From contig JBAZYO010000003.1 in assembly GCA_041659285.1 (NCBI GenBank), positions 310,001 through 374,000 on the forward strand: a stretch of 64,000 nt of DNA. The letters are read 5' to 3'. Below the pieces are notes generated by a model, which searched no databases, had not been told where the DNA came from, and saw only the letters and a list, made by a program, of their open reading frames with translations. The translations under genes and the position numbers were made by a program. Positions 47,386 to 56,482 of this stretch are shown here, one piece after another (positions within the stretch are counted from its first letter, which is position 1; each line of letters opens with the position of its first letter). The stretch is from Vicinamibacterales bacterium (GTDB lineage Bacteria > Acidobacteriota > Vicinamibacteria > Vicinamibacterales > UBA2999).

Positions 47386-48344
47386 GCATGATCCCGCCGA
47401 CCTTGAACGACGTCTACGCCGCGCGCGAGCGCATTGCGCCGCACCTGCAACGCACGCCCCTGCTGCGCCATCCGCTCCTCGACGAGGCCACCGGCCTGTC
47501 GACCTGGGTGAAACACGAGAACCACAACCCAACCTGCGCCTTCAAGGTACGGGGCGGCCTCAACCTGGTGGGCGCACTCTCCAAGGAGGAGAAGGCCCGC
47601 GGCATCGTCACGGCCAGCACCGGCAACCACGGGCAGTCGCTCGGGCTGGCCTCGCGGATTCACCGGGTCGCCTGCACGGTGTTCGTGCCCGAGGGCAACA
47701 ACCCCGAGAAGAACGCCGCCATGCGCGCTTATGGCGCCACGGTGGAGGAGGGCGGCCAGGATTTCGACGAGGCGCGCGAGCGGTGCGAGCGGCGGGCCGC
47801 CGAGACCGGCGCGCGCTACGTGCATTCCGCCAATGAGCCGCTCCTGCTGGCCGGCGTCGGCACCTACGCGCTGGAGGTGTTCGAGCACCTGCCGCGGGCC
47901 GACGTGATCCTGGTGCCGATTGGCGGCGGCTCCGGCGCCTGCGGCCTGATCACGGTGCGCAACGCGCTGGGCGCGAAGACCAGGATCATCGGCGTCGGTG
48001 CCGTCAATGCTGACGGCGTCGAGAAGTCATGGCGTGGTCCCGAACGCGTCATCGGCGCGTCGGCCAACACGTTCGCGGAAGGCATGGCCACGCGCGTCAC
48101 GTTTGACTTGACCTTCGACATCCTCAAGCAGCACCTGGACGACTTCATCCTGCTGACCGAAGACGAGCTGGCCGGCGGCGTGCGACTGGCGCTGCGCGCC
48201 ACGCACAACCTGGCCGAGGGCGCCGGCTCGGCATCACTGGCCGCGGCGATGAAGCTGAAGGACCAGCTCAAAGGACAGTGCGTCGTCTGCATCATGAGCG
48301 GCGGCAACCTCGATCAAGCCAAGTTGAAGTGGATCGTCGGGTGA
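47382..48344 (+). CDS. Threonine dehydratase-like PLP enzyme
   Basis: 320 residues, ATGA overlap with the GDPD gene. Fold-type II: PLP lysine Lys55 in CAFKVRGGLN (the family consensus SFKxRG has Ser where this has Ala), TASTGNHGQSLG and the phosphate loop GGGSGACG. The size and lack of an ACT domain match catabolic threonine/serine dehydratases, serine racemases and hydroxyaspartate dehydratases, which cannot be separated here. Overlaps the next gene by GTGA. Confidence 0.85.
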   Translation: MSMIPPTLNDVYAARERIAPHLQRTPLLRHPLLDEATGLSTWVKHENHNPTCAFKVRGGLNLVGALSKEEKARGIVTASTGNHGQSLGLASRIHRVACTVFVPEGNNPEKNAAMRAYGATVEEGGQDFDEARERCERRAAETGARYVHSANEPLLLAGVGTYALEVFEHLPRADVILVPIGGGSGACGLITVRNALGAKTRIIGVGAVNADGVEKSWRGPERVIGASANTFAEGMATRVTFDLTFDILKQHLDDFILLTEDELAGGVRLALRATHNLAEGAGSASLAAAMKLKDQLKGQCVVCIMSGGNLDQAKLKWIVG

Positions 48345-49282
48345 CCACCCTCGACCGGCTCAATGCGTGGAAGGCCGCGGGCACCATCACCGACGCGCAG
48401 CACCTCACGCTGACGGCCCTGGTCCGCAAGGAGCGCGTGTCGGTCTACGTCGAGCTGAGCGCGCTCCTGTACATCGGCGTACTGTCGTTCGTCGGCGGGC
48501 TGATCTGGACGTTTCGCGCCTACGTCGCCGACCTCGGCGATGCCGCGATTCTCTCGTTCATGTCGCTGCTCGTCGCGGCCACCTTCTACTACTGCTTCAC
48601 GAGGGCGGAGCCGTACGCCAACACCGAGGCGGAATCGCCGAATCTGGCGATGGACTACGTCCTCTACCTGGGGTGCCTGGTGTTGTCGGCGGAGATCGGC
48701 TACATCGAGTACCGCTTCCACATTTTCGACAACTGGCATCACCATCTGTTGATCGCGAGCGTGGTGTTCGGCGGCCTCGCGTATCGCTTCGACAATCGCT
48801 TCGTCCTGTCGTTGGCGCTGTCGTCACTGGCCGGATGGCTGGGCCTGCGCATATCGGGCCTCACCTTGGTGTCGGCGGATCCGCTGCGCGCCACCGCATT
48901 GTTGTATGCCGCATTCGTGGCCGGCATCGGCACCTGGCTGCACCGGCAGCAGATCAAGGCGCACTTTCTCGAGGTCTACCTGCACCTGGCCACCAACGTC
49001 GTGCTGGCGGCGCTGGCGTCCGGCATCGGCGAGCCGGCCATGGGCCTGGCCTACCTGGCGGGCCTCCTGTCCTTGTGTGGCGCCGCCATCGTCCTCGGTG
49101 TTCGCTACCGGCGCTTTGCCTTCGTGCTCTACGGGACGCTGTATGGATACGGCGGCATCAGCTTCAAGGTGCTCGAGAGCATCGGCGGGGTGACGGCGCA
49201 CTTCCTCTACCTGTTCGTAACCGGTTCCCTGGTCCTGATCGCGCTGGTCGTGCTGGCGCGGCGGTTTGGCCGCGACGAATGA
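48341..49282 (+). CDS. DUF2157-like polytopic membrane protein (a)
   Basis: 313 residues from GTG 48341. A soluble N-terminal helix (LDRLNAWKAAGTITDAQHLTL) is followed by about eight membrane helices. The N-terminal pattern of a domain that precedes the membrane bundle is that of DUF2157 proteins. The next gene starts in its stop codon (ATGA) and encodes a protein of the same plan, so the two may form a heterodimer. Function unknown. Confidence 0.7.
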   Translation: MTTLDRLNAWKAAGTITDAQHLTLTALVRKERVSVYVELSALLYIGVLSFVGGLIWTFRAYVADLGDAAILSFMSLLVAATFYYCFTRAEPYANTEAESPNLAMDYVLYLGCLVLSAEIGYIEYRFHIFDNWHHHLLIASVVFGGLAYRFDNRFVLSLALSSLAGWLGLRISGLTLVSADPLRATALLYAAFVAGIGTWLHRQQIKAHFLEVYLHLATNVVLAALASGIGEPAMGLAYLAGLLSLCGAAIVLGVRYRRFAFVLYGTLYGYGGISFKVLESIGGVTAHFLYLFVTGSLVLIALVVLARRFGRDE

Positions 49283-50439
49283 ACGCATACGATCCGGACG
49301 ATGAACAGGACATCAGGGTCGGCCGCCTGGTGGAGGACTGGACGCGGTCGGGCCTGCTGACGACCGAACAGCGCGAGGTGCTGATGCCGCAGGTGCACGT
49401 CGATCTGCGACGCACCAACCTCTTCCTGCGGATCACGCTGTTCCTGTTTGGGGGGATGATCTTGCAGGCCGGCCTTGGGCTGGTCGCCATCTTCATCGGC
49501 GCGTTCTTGAACCAGACGGTCGCGGCCGTGCTGTGCCTGCTGGCCGGCGGCGGGTGCTTCTGGCTGGCATCGCAACTGGTGAGCCGCTACAACCTCTATC
49601 GCTTCGGCGTCGAAGAGGCAGTGGCGCTTGGCGCGGTGGGCCTGGCTGCGGCAGGCGCCGCGATCCTGATTGCCGACCAGGGCAACTGGCCGATCATCGT
49701 CGGGTTGGCGGTGGCTGCGGCGGGGTTGGCCCTCCTCTACTACCGCTTCGGGTATGTCTACGCCGCCGTCCTCGCCATGGCGGCCGCCGCGGCGATCCCG
49801 TTTCAGTTTGGCGGTTCCGAATTCATCCAGCGGGTGACTGCAGTGATCGTGCTGGCCGCGATCGCCGCAGCGTTCCGGTTCAAGCGAGACGAGTACGGCG
49901 ACGACTATCCCGGCGATGACTTCGCCGTGATCGAGGCCGCGGCGTGGCTCGGCATCTACCTGCTGGTGAACCTGCTGGCGTCAACCGGCTTCACGCACAT
50001 CGGCAGGGGAGCCACGCTCTACTGGGTGACGTATGCCGGCATTTGGATGCTGCCGGCCGCCGGTCTCTGGGTGGCGCTGCGCGGACGCGAGCGGCCGCTG
50101 CTGATGGTCAGCATTGTGATGGCGCTCGCCACGCTGCTGTCGAACAAGGAGTACCTGGGGTCGCCGCGATACGAGTGGGATCCGATCGTGTTCGGCCTGT
50201 TGCTGATGGGCGTGGCGATTGCCGTGCGGCGCTGGCTCGCCTCTGGAGAAGGCGGCATGCGCCACGGCTACACGGCCTCCCGGCTCCTCGCCTCCGACAA
50301 GGGCAAGCTCGGCGCCTTGGCGATGGTGTCAGCGACCCAGGCGGAGGTGCCGGTCAGCGAAGCACCGTCCCCGGCCGCTCCCCCCCCCGTGGGCGGTGGC
50401 GGCCGGTCGGGCGGCGCCGGAGCGGGCGGGTCGTTTTGA
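49279..50439 (+). CDS. DUF2157-like polytopic membrane protein (b)
   Basis: 386 residues. N-terminal helix VGRLVEDWTRSGLLTTEQREVL mirrors the start of protein (a); about ten hydrophobic helices follow. A Pro/Ala then Gly-rich tail (GGGGRSGGAGAGGSF) ends the protein. A long reading frame upstream in the same phase is only the shadow of the preceding gene. MFS gene begins at its stop. Confidence 0.7.
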   Translation: MNAYDPDDEQDIRVGRLVEDWTRSGLLTTEQREVLMPQVHVDLRRTNLFLRITLFLFGGMILQAGLGLVAIFIGAFLNQTVAAVLCLLAGGGCFWLASQLVSRYNLYRFGVEEAVALGAVGLAAAGAAILIADQGNWPIIVGLAVAAAGLALLYYRFGYVYAAVLAMAAAAAIPFQFGGSEFIQRVTAVIVLAAIAAAFRFKRDEYGDDYPGDDFAVIEAAAWLGIYLLVNLLASTGFTHIGRGATLYWVTYAGIWMLPAAGLWVALRGRERPLLMVSIVMALATLLSNKEYLGSPRYEWDPIVFGLLLMGVAIAVRRWLASGEGGMRHGYTASRLLASDKGKLGALAMVSATQAEVPVSEAPSPAAPPPVGGGGRSGGAGAGGSF

Positions 50440-51707
50440 CCGATCCGGTTGGGGCGCCCGCATCGCGTGTGCGCACGCGCGTGCTGGGCTTCGCGTTCTC
50501 GCTCACCGCCATCACCTATCTCGATCGCATCTGCATCTCGGCCGCGGCGCCCTTCATGATGAAGGACCTCGGGTTGAGCGTGCTCGAGATGAGCGCCGTC
50601 TTCAGCGCGTTCACCCTGTCGTATTCGCTCTTCGAGGTGCCATCCGGCTGGCTGGGCGATGTCATCGGCCCGCGCCGCGTGCTCATGCGCATCGTGATCT
50701 GGTGGTCGGCGTTCACGATGGCGACCGGTGTCGTGCAGGGGTTCCGGTCGCTGCTGGCCGTGCGGTTCCTGTTCGGCGCCGGCGAAGCGGGCGCGTTCCC
50801 CAACCTGGCGCGGAGCCTGTCGCGGTGGTTCCCGCTGCGCGAGCGCGGCCGCGCCAACGGCGTCATGCTGCTCGGCTCGCGCTTTGGCGGCATGCTGTCG
50901 GCACCGATCGCGCTGTTCTGCATCACGCAGTGGGGCTGGCGCATCACCTTCGTCCTGTTCGGCAGCATCGGGATTGCCTGGGCCGCGGCGTGGTTTGCCT
51001 GGTATCGCGATCGGCCGGAAGACCATCCCGCGATTTCCGCCGCCGAAGTGGCGTGGATTCAGCAGGACGGCGGCGCGCCGACGCGGCACGCCACGCCGTG
51101 GGCCGCGATGTTCGCGAGCCGGAACCTCTACGCCATCTGCCTGATGTACTTCGCGTTCGGCTACGGGCTGTATTTCTACTTCACCTGGCTGCCCACCTAT
51201 TTGATCACCGTGCTCGGGTTCTCGACGCTGGCCGGCGGCGCGTTTGCCGCATTACCGTTCCTGCTGGCGGGCATCGCCGACGTGGCGGGCGGCTGGCTGA
51301 CCGACCACCTGTCGCGGACCCGCGGCCTCCGTGTCGGCCGCTGTTATCTCGGCTGCGCCTCGTTCTTGATGTGCGCGGTCCTGCTGTTCGGGTCCACCCT
51401 GATCGGCTCGCCGGTCGCCAAGGCCGTGTTGCTGGCGTTCGCGCTGGCCTCCGCGGATTTCGCGCTGAGCGCGGCCTGGGCCGTGCCGCTCGACATCGCC
51501 CCCGAACACGCCGGCGTCGTCACCGGCTGGATGAACACGCTCGGCAACCTCGGCGGCCTCCTCGGCCCCCTCGTCGTGGGTGTCGTCGTGGAGGAGTGGC
51601 AGTCGTGGGTCATCCCGTTCTACATTGCCGCCGCGATCTACGCGCTGGGCGCGCTGGCCTGGCTCGCCATCGATCCGACGACGCCGATCGAAGGACCGGC
51701 GCTATAG
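50436..51707 (+). CDS. MFS transporter, anion:cation symporter (ACS)-like
   Basis: About 423 residues from TTG 50436 (TTGA overlap); GTG 50469 is an alternative. Twelve-helix major facilitator: FAFSLTAITYLDRICISAAAPFMMKDLGLS, the loop 2-3 motif GWLGDVIGPRRVL, RFLFGAGEAGAFPNLARSLSRWFP and a second half with GGWLTDHLSR. The YLDR start is typical of the ACS family that takes up organic acids such as hexuronates, tartrate and phthalate. Substrate not determinable. Confidence 0.85.
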   Translation: MTDPVGAPASRVRTRVLGFAFSLTAITYLDRICISAAAPFMMKDLGLSVLEMSAVFSAFTLSYSLFEVPSGWLGDVIGPRRVLMRIVIWWSAFTMATGVVQGFRSLLAVRFLFGAGEAGAFPNLARSLSRWFPLRERGRANGVMLLGSRFGGMLSAPIALFCITQWGWRITFVLFGSIGIAWAAAWFAWYRDRPEDHPAISAAEVAWIQQDGGAPTRHATPWAAMFASRNLYAICLMYFAFGYGLYFYFTWLPTYLITVLGFSTLAGGAFAALPFLLAGIADVAGGWLTDHLSRTRGLRVGRCYLGCASFLMCAVLLFGSTLIGSPVAKAVLLAFALASADFALSAAWAVPLDIAPEHAGVVTGWMNTLGNLGGLLGPLVVGVVVEEWQSWVIPFYIAAAIYALGALAWLAIDPTTPIEGPAL

Positions 51708-51732
51708 TGGCACCCATGGGGGAGGCATGGAC

Positions 51733-52386
51733 ATGAAGACACGAGTCATTGCGGCGGTCGTTCTCGCGTGGTTGCCGGCGGCGGCGTTGGCCCAGTCGCC
51801 GAAGGGCGCCACCTACATCACCGACGAGCAGGTCAAGGCGATCAACGCCGGTCCCGGCGTCGATCGGCAGATTGTCAACGTCGACATCGGCAAGTTGAAC
51901 CTCGCCGTGGGCATCATCCACCGCGGGCGAAGCGGCGCACCTGCTGCGTCTGCTGCACCGGCTGCACCCGCTGCACCCGCTGCACCCGCTGCACCGGCCG
52001 CACCCGCCGAACCCTGCGGTGAGAGGGCCGGCAGCGCGCCGCCGGCCGGAACCGCGAGCGGCATCGCGCACGACGGCCAGACCGAAACCTACATCATCGT
52101 CTCCGGCGGCGGCACGCTCGTGACCGGCGGCCACATCGTGAATGGCCGCAAGTCGGCCCCCGAAAGCGCGGTCACCAAGGTGTTGAACGGGCCGTCCTGC
52201 AGCGGCGCCATTGCCGGTGCCGACGTCGTCCGGCAGGTGGTGAAGACCGGCGACATCATCATCATCCCCGCCGGCGTGCCACATGGCTGGTCCGACATTG
52301 CCGATCACGTGGACTACCTGAGCGTGCGGCCGGATCCGGACCGCGTGCTCGCGGCGGGCTACGTCAACCCGTTGATCAAGAAGTAA
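51733..52386 (+). CDS. Exported cupin-like protein with Ala-Pro repeat
   Basis: 217 residues from ATG 51733, which has GGAGG 7 nt upstream (an ATG 6 nt earlier is too close). Signal peptide ending AAALAQ. A tandem AAP linker (about 75-97) encoded by a 9-bp repeat (GCTGCACCC) interrupts the front of a cupin-type beta barrel: GIAHDGQTETYIIVSGGGTLVTGGH and GDIIIIPAGVPHGWSDI. The usual metal-binding His-x-His is partly missing (IAHDGQTE), so metal binding is uncertain. Confidence 0.7.
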   Translation: MKTRVIAAVVLAWLPAAALAQSPKGATYITDEQVKAINAGPGVDRQIVNVDIGKLNLAVGIIHRGRSGAPAASAAPAAPAAPAAPAAPAAPAEPCGERAGSAPPAGTASGIAHDGQTETYIIVSGGGTLVTGGHIVNGRKSAPESAVTKVLNGPSCSGAIAGADVVRQVVKTGDIIIIPAGVPHGWSDIADHVDYLSVRPDPDRVLAAGYVNPLIKK

Positions 52387-52391
52387 CCGCC

Positions 52392-54314
52392 ATGGTTCGT
52401 GTGGGGCGATGGGCGGTGGTGCTCGTGGCGTTTGCCGTGGCGTTGGGCGCCATGGGCTACGCGTACTACCGCAACGAATCCGGCCGGATTCACCGGGAGC
52501 GGTATGAGGCTATCGCGGCCATCGGCACCCTCAAAGCCGAGCACCTTCAGCAGTGGCGGCAGACTCGCCTCGACCACGCGGAGGCCCTGGTCCGCGCGCC
52601 CTCGGTGGCCGGCGACCTGGCGGCTCGTCAGGGGCGGCCCGATGCCGACATGAGCAGGGCTCGCGCCGTGATGGCAACGGGTACCGAGACTTACGGATAC
52701 GCCGCCGCCTATGTGCTGTCACCGGACGGGCAGGCGCTGCTGGCGGCCGGCGGCCAGGGGGCCGGCCCCGGCAACTCTCCCACCGTGGGCGCCGCCCTCG
52801 CGGGCACCGGCTCGGTCATGGGGGCGTTCTTCCGAGGCGAGGACGGGCGCGTGTACGTGGACACCGCGGCCGCGGTCCGCGATAACCTCGGTCGCCCGCT
52901 CGGCGTCGTCGTGCTGCGAACCGACGCGCAACAGGCGCTGTTTCCCATGCTGCAAACCTGGCCCACGCCCAGCCCGACCGCCGAAACCGTGCTGGTGCGG
53001 CGGGACGGAGACGAGGTCGTGTTTCTCAACGAGCTGCGCCACCGCCCCGGCAGCGCGCTGAGCGCTCGAGAACCCATCACCCGCACGGAAATGCCGGCGG
53101 TGAAAGCCGTGCTCGGGGGCGTCGGGCCGTCTGAAGGCATCGATTATCGGGGCGTGGCCGTGCTGGCCGACCTTCGCCCGGTGCCCGATTCTGACTGGTT
53201 TCTCATCGCCAAGCTCGACGCCGACGAGGTGTGGGCCGAGGCCCGCTACCGGGCCGGTGTCGCCGTGGCCCTGGTCACGTTGATGGTCCTGGCGTGCGCC
53301 GCCGGGCTCGCTTCGTTCTACCGGAGCCGGCAGGCCGGCCAGTTTCGCGGCTTGTATGAGTCGCTGCGTGAGAACGACCAGCTGCTGCGCGAGGCCGAGG
53401 CGGTGGGGCAACTGGGCAGCTTCAAGTTCGACATCCCGGCCGACTCGTGGAGGAGCTCGGAGAACCTCGATCGCGTGCTGGGCATCGGCCCCGAGCATCC
53501 GCGGACGGTCGCCGGATGGCTGCAGGTGGTGCATCCCGCCGACCGTGACGAGATGGGGGCGTACCTGAAAGGGCTCCTGGCCGCTCGTGGACACTTCGAT
53601 CGCGAGTACCGCATCATCCAAGCCCGCGGTCATGCGGAGCGATGGGTGCATGGGCGGGCCCGCGTTGACTACGCCCCCGACGGCACGCCGTTGCGCATGG
53701 TGGGCAGCATCCAGGACATCACCGCCGAACGGGCGGCCGAGCACGCGCGCCTGGCCGAGGACCAACGCTATCAACGCCAGCGCAACGCGCTGATCCAACT
53801 GGCCACCAGCGCGCCGCCCAAGGACGATGAATCCCTGACCCGGGCAATCCAGCAACTGACTGAGGTCGCGGCCCGCACACTGGACGTGGAGCGCGTGAGC
53901 ATCTGGCGTTTCACGGGGCCGAAGACGGGGATTCGCTGTCTCGACTTGTACGAGCGCGAGGCCAATCGCCATTCGTCCGGTAGCGAACTCTCAACGGCGG
54001 ACAACCCGCCGTACTTCCAGGCGCTCACCGAGGCGGACGTGTTGGCGGCCGACGATGCGCACCGCGACCCGCGCACGGCGGAGTTCTCGCCGGGCTACCT
54101 GACGCCGCTGGGCATTACCTCGATGATGGACGCCGTCATCCGGCTGGGAGGCGGGGTGTTCGGCGTCATCTGCTGCGAGCACACCGGCGGTGTGCGACGG
54201 TGGACCTACGACGAGCAGACGTTTGCCGTGGCGGTGGCCAATCTCGTGGCGATGTCCCTGACGGGACTGGAGGGCGGCCCCAAGGCGATTCGCGAAGTGC
54301 CTACTCGATCCTGA
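52392..54314 (+). CDS. Membrane sensor with PAS and GAF domains, no output domain
   Basis: 640 residues. Helix 1 (about 8-24), an extracytoplasmic sensor region (about 30-285, Cache-like), helix 2 (about 296-316), a PAS domain with PAC motif (about 345-440: GQLGSFKFDIPADSW to LRMVGSIQDITAERAAEH), then GAF (about 465-625: LTEVAARTLDVERVSIWRF to AVANLVAMSL). The protein stops right after GAF: no histidine kinase, GGDEF, EAL or phosphatase domain. Its last 14 nt overlap the convergent GT gene. It could signal through a partner or be truncated. Confidence 0.8.
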   Translation: MVRVGRWAVVLVAFAVALGAMGYAYYRNESGRIHRERYEAIAAIGTLKAEHLQQWRQTRLDHAEALVRAPSVAGDLAARQGRPDADMSRARAVMATGTETYGYAAAYVLSPDGQALLAAGGQGAGPGNSPTVGAALAGTGSVMGAFFRGEDGRVYVDTAAAVRDNLGRPLGVVVLRTDAQQALFPMLQTWPTPSPTAETVLVRRDGDEVVFLNELRHRPGSALSAREPITRTEMPAVKAVLGGVGPSEGIDYRGVAVLADLRPVPDSDWFLIAKLDADEVWAEARYRAGVAVALVTLMVLACAAGLASFYRSRQAGQFRGLYESLRENDQLLREAEAVGQLGSFKFDIPADSWRSSENLDRVLGIGPEHPRTVAGWLQVVHPADRDEMGAYLKGLLAARGHFDREYRIIQARGHAERWVHGRARVDYAPDGTPLRMVGSIQDITAERAAEHARLAEDQRYQRQRNALIQLATSAPPKDDESLTRAIQQLTEVAARTLDVERVSIWRFTGPKTGIRCLDLYEREANRHSSGSELSTADNPPYFQALTEADVLAADDAHRDPRTAEFSPGYLTPLGITSMMDAVIRLGGGVFGVICCEHTGGVRRWTYDEQTFAVAVANLVAMSLTGLEGGPKAIREVPTRS

Positions 54315-55635
54315 CGCGGCCGTCCGGCTCGATGAACCCCCGGTGGGGCGCGGCCGGGTCGATGCGGCCGCCGAGGATCGTGTAGATGAAGTACTTGTCC
54401 ATCGACGGGTGCACCGCGAACGTGACGCGGATATCGCGCAACACCGGCGCCTGCGCCGCCAGGCTCTTCGAACCAATCAGCATCGCTCGATACTCCGGGT
54501 ACTTGAACGTCAGCTTCGATTGGGCAATCCGCGCCGGCTGCAGCACCAGCACGCCGGCGAGCAGCACCAGGCCGATGCCCTGCACCACCCTCGGCCACGG
54601 CAGCGCCGCGATCGCGAGGCTGTAGGCGAGGGCCATCGACGTGGTCAGCGTCAGGAACCAGTAGCTGTCGTACGGCCGCGTCCAGGTCGCGAAGAGCACG
54701 ACCGCCGTCGCCAGGCATCCCACCGACACCGCGACCAGCGGGATGTCGCGTCGCCAGCGCGCCAGCACGACGATCATGACGGCCAGCGTCGGCCACCGGA
54801 ACGTCCACGCGCCCATCTGGCGCACCAGCAGATCGCCGGTCGTGTCGACGACCATGGAATAGCTCTTGAGCACGTTGACCGACGACGCCTGGGTGAAGCT
54901 GTCGATGACAACGGTCGGCGCGAGCGGCGTGCCGAGATCGCGGATCTGCGCCACCAGGTAGGGCAGTTGCAGCGCGGCCACCACCGCCATCACCAGCGCC
55001 GCGGCCTCGAGCGCGCGGCGCCACTGCCGGCCGGCGAGCGGCATCGCCACGAGCGCCGCCAGGATCGGGACGCCGACAAAGGCGCCGGTGGAGTGCGCCT
55101 GCAGCGCCATCCAGGCGACCGCCGCCGTGACGGCGATGCGCCAGCGCGCCGGCTCCTTGCCGAGGGTGAGCACCAGCGCCATGGCCATCTTGGCCAGCGC
55201 GGCGGCGACCGGCGGGTTCCAGATCACCGCCGACAGCCCGAGGTCGAACGGCGCCGACACCACGAACAGTGACGTCGCCAGCGCCAGGGCCATTGGCAGG
55301 CGCTGCAGCAGGACGAACAGCAGGCAGGTGTCGCCCGCGGTCTGCAGCACCGCCACGATGATGCCGCCGGTGTGGGGGAGGTTGTCGGTGAAGGGACCGA
55401 TGATCACGCGGCCGAGCCAGAGCAGCCAGTAGAAGATCGGCCCCAGCGTGTGCCCGCCGGCCAGGCTGGGAGGGCCGGTGAGCGGCAAGTCCCGCCAGTT
55501 ACTCAGTGCCACCGTCCAGTCGCGAATCTGATCGCCCAGCATCAGGAAGGTGCTGGTGATGTCGTAGGTCCGAATCAGCAGGACGTAGACGAAGAAGGCG
55601 GCCGCGATGGCGATTCGGAGTCGCGGCGTCTTCAT
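54301..55635 (-). CDS. GT39/PMT-like integral-membrane glycosyltransferase
   Basis: 444 residues with about ten membrane helices. The first periplasmic loop carries acidic residues (LMLGDQIRDWTVALSNW) as in GT-C enzymes; a further conserved loop is LPLTGPPSLAGGHTLGPIFYW. The C-terminal soluble tail (VLRDIRVTFAVHPSMDKYFIYTIL) faces the periplasm. Such enzymes move sugars from polyprenyl carriers to lipids or proteins. It starts inside the stop of the uracil-DNA glycosylase gene (ATGA overlap). Confidence 0.75.
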   Translation of the reverse strand: MKTPRLRIAIAAAFFVYVLLIRTYDITSTFLMLGDQIRDWTVALSNWRDLPLTGPPSLAGGHTLGPIFYWLLWLGRVIIGPFTDNLPHTGGIIVAVLQTAGDTCLLFVLLQRLPMALALATSLFVVSAPFDLGLSAVIWNPPVAAALAKMAMALVLTLGKEPARWRIAVTAAVAWMALQAHSTGAFVGVPILAALVAMPLAGRQWRRALEAAALVMAVVAALQLPYLVAQIRDLGTPLAPTVVIDSFTQASSVNVLKSYSMVVDTTGDLLVRQMGAWTFRWPTLAVMIVVLARWRRDIPLVAVSVGCLATAVVLFATWTRPYDSYWFLTLTTSMALAYSLAIAALPWPRVVQGIGLVLLAGVLVLQPARIAQSKLTFKYPEYRAMLIGSKSLAAQAPVLRDIRVTFAVHPSMDKYFIYTILGGRIDPAAPHRGFIEPDGRVRIE

Positions 55636-56366
55636 TGAGCGGAAATTCTACCTCTGACCTTGCGAAGGACGGTGTCGTACATCGACGGCGTCACGGTTCC
55701 GGTATTGGTGTTCTGCCTGGACGGATGGTACATCCCCACCAGCGTCAACCCGTCATTGCTCCAGGTCGCGCCGTGCGCGAAGGCCGGTCGCGGGCGGGGA
55801 AGAGCATCGCCGCGTCGCACCAGCAGCTTCATCCAAGCCTCCCAGGCGATCCTGCCGAGCGCCACGACGATCTCGAGATTGGGCAACGCCGCGACCTCGT
55901 TCACGAGGTGATCGAGGCACTGGTCCACTTCCTCCGGTAACGGCTTGTTGGCCGGCGGCGCGCACCGCACGGCCGCCGCGATGTAGACATCCTCCAACAC
56001 CAGCCCATCGTCCGCGCGTTGCGACGTGGCGCGGTTGGCGAAGCCGGCGCGCTGCAGGGCCGCCATCAGGAAGTCGCCGGATCCGCCGGTGCCGTCCCCG
56101 GTGAAGACCCGCCCTGTGCGGTTGGCGCCGTGGGCCGCCGGCGCCAGGCCCAGCACCAGGATGCGGGCCATGGGGTCGCCAAACCCGGGCACCGGGCGGG
56201 CCCAATAGGTGTCCTGGCGGTAGGCGGCCCGCTTCACCCGGCCGACCTCCTGGCAATAGGTCCGCAGGCGTGGGCAGCGGTCGCAGCTAATGATGGCGGT
56301 CCGAACGGCCGACAGAACAAGGGGGCGATTACCGCGAGAATGGCTCATGTGTATGCGTTGCAGCAT
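55632..56366 (-). CDS. Family 5 (type b) uracil-DNA glycosylase
   Basis: 244 residues; ATG 56348 (MSHSRG) is an alternative start. It has the 4Fe-4S cluster Cys residues (CDRCPRLRTYC and RCAPPANKP), motif A GLAPAAHGANRTGRVFTGD and motif B MYHPSRQNTNTG of UDGb. Motif A lacks the catalytic Asp/Asn of family 1, as expected for family 5, which also removes hypoxanthine and other deaminated bases. Divergent from aceE and coupled to the GT gene. Confidence 0.9.
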   Translation of the reverse strand: MLQRIHMSHSRGNRPLVLSAVRTAIISCDRCPRLRTYCQEVGRVKRAAYRQDTYWARPVPGFGDPMARILVLGLAPAAHGANRTGRVFTGDGTGGSGDFLMAALQRAGFANRATSQRADDGLVLEDVYIAAAVRCAPPANKPLPEEVDQCLDHLVNEVAALPNLEIVVALGRIAWEAWMKLLVRRGDALPRPRPAFAHGATWSNDGLTLVGMYHPSRQNTNTGTVTPSMYDTVLRKVRGRISAQ

Positions 56367-56418
56367 GTTACAAGCCGTCTAGCCCGGCTCGCCGCTTTCA
56401 TTTCCCCCCCAATCCCGG

Positions 56419-56476
56419 TAAAATGGTCCGGTTATCCAAACGACGGGAAAGTTCGCTCCTATAAGGAAGGTAATAG
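56419..56476 (+). promoter_or_regulatory. Likely aceE promoter -10 and ribosome-binding site
   Basis: TAAAAT at 56419-56424 is a good -10 candidate, though the -35 position (about 56396-56401) is poor. AAGGAAGG at about 56463-56470 is the Shine-Dalgarno, 12 nt before the ATG at 56483, slightly long. Confidence 0.35.
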
Positions 56477-56482
56477 TCGGCC

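Noticed and set aside
48367..49278. Upstream extension of the second DUF2157-like gene
   Set aside because: This part is the out-of-frame shadow of the first DUF2157-like gene; the ATG at 49279 overlaps the preceding stop and begins the true protein.
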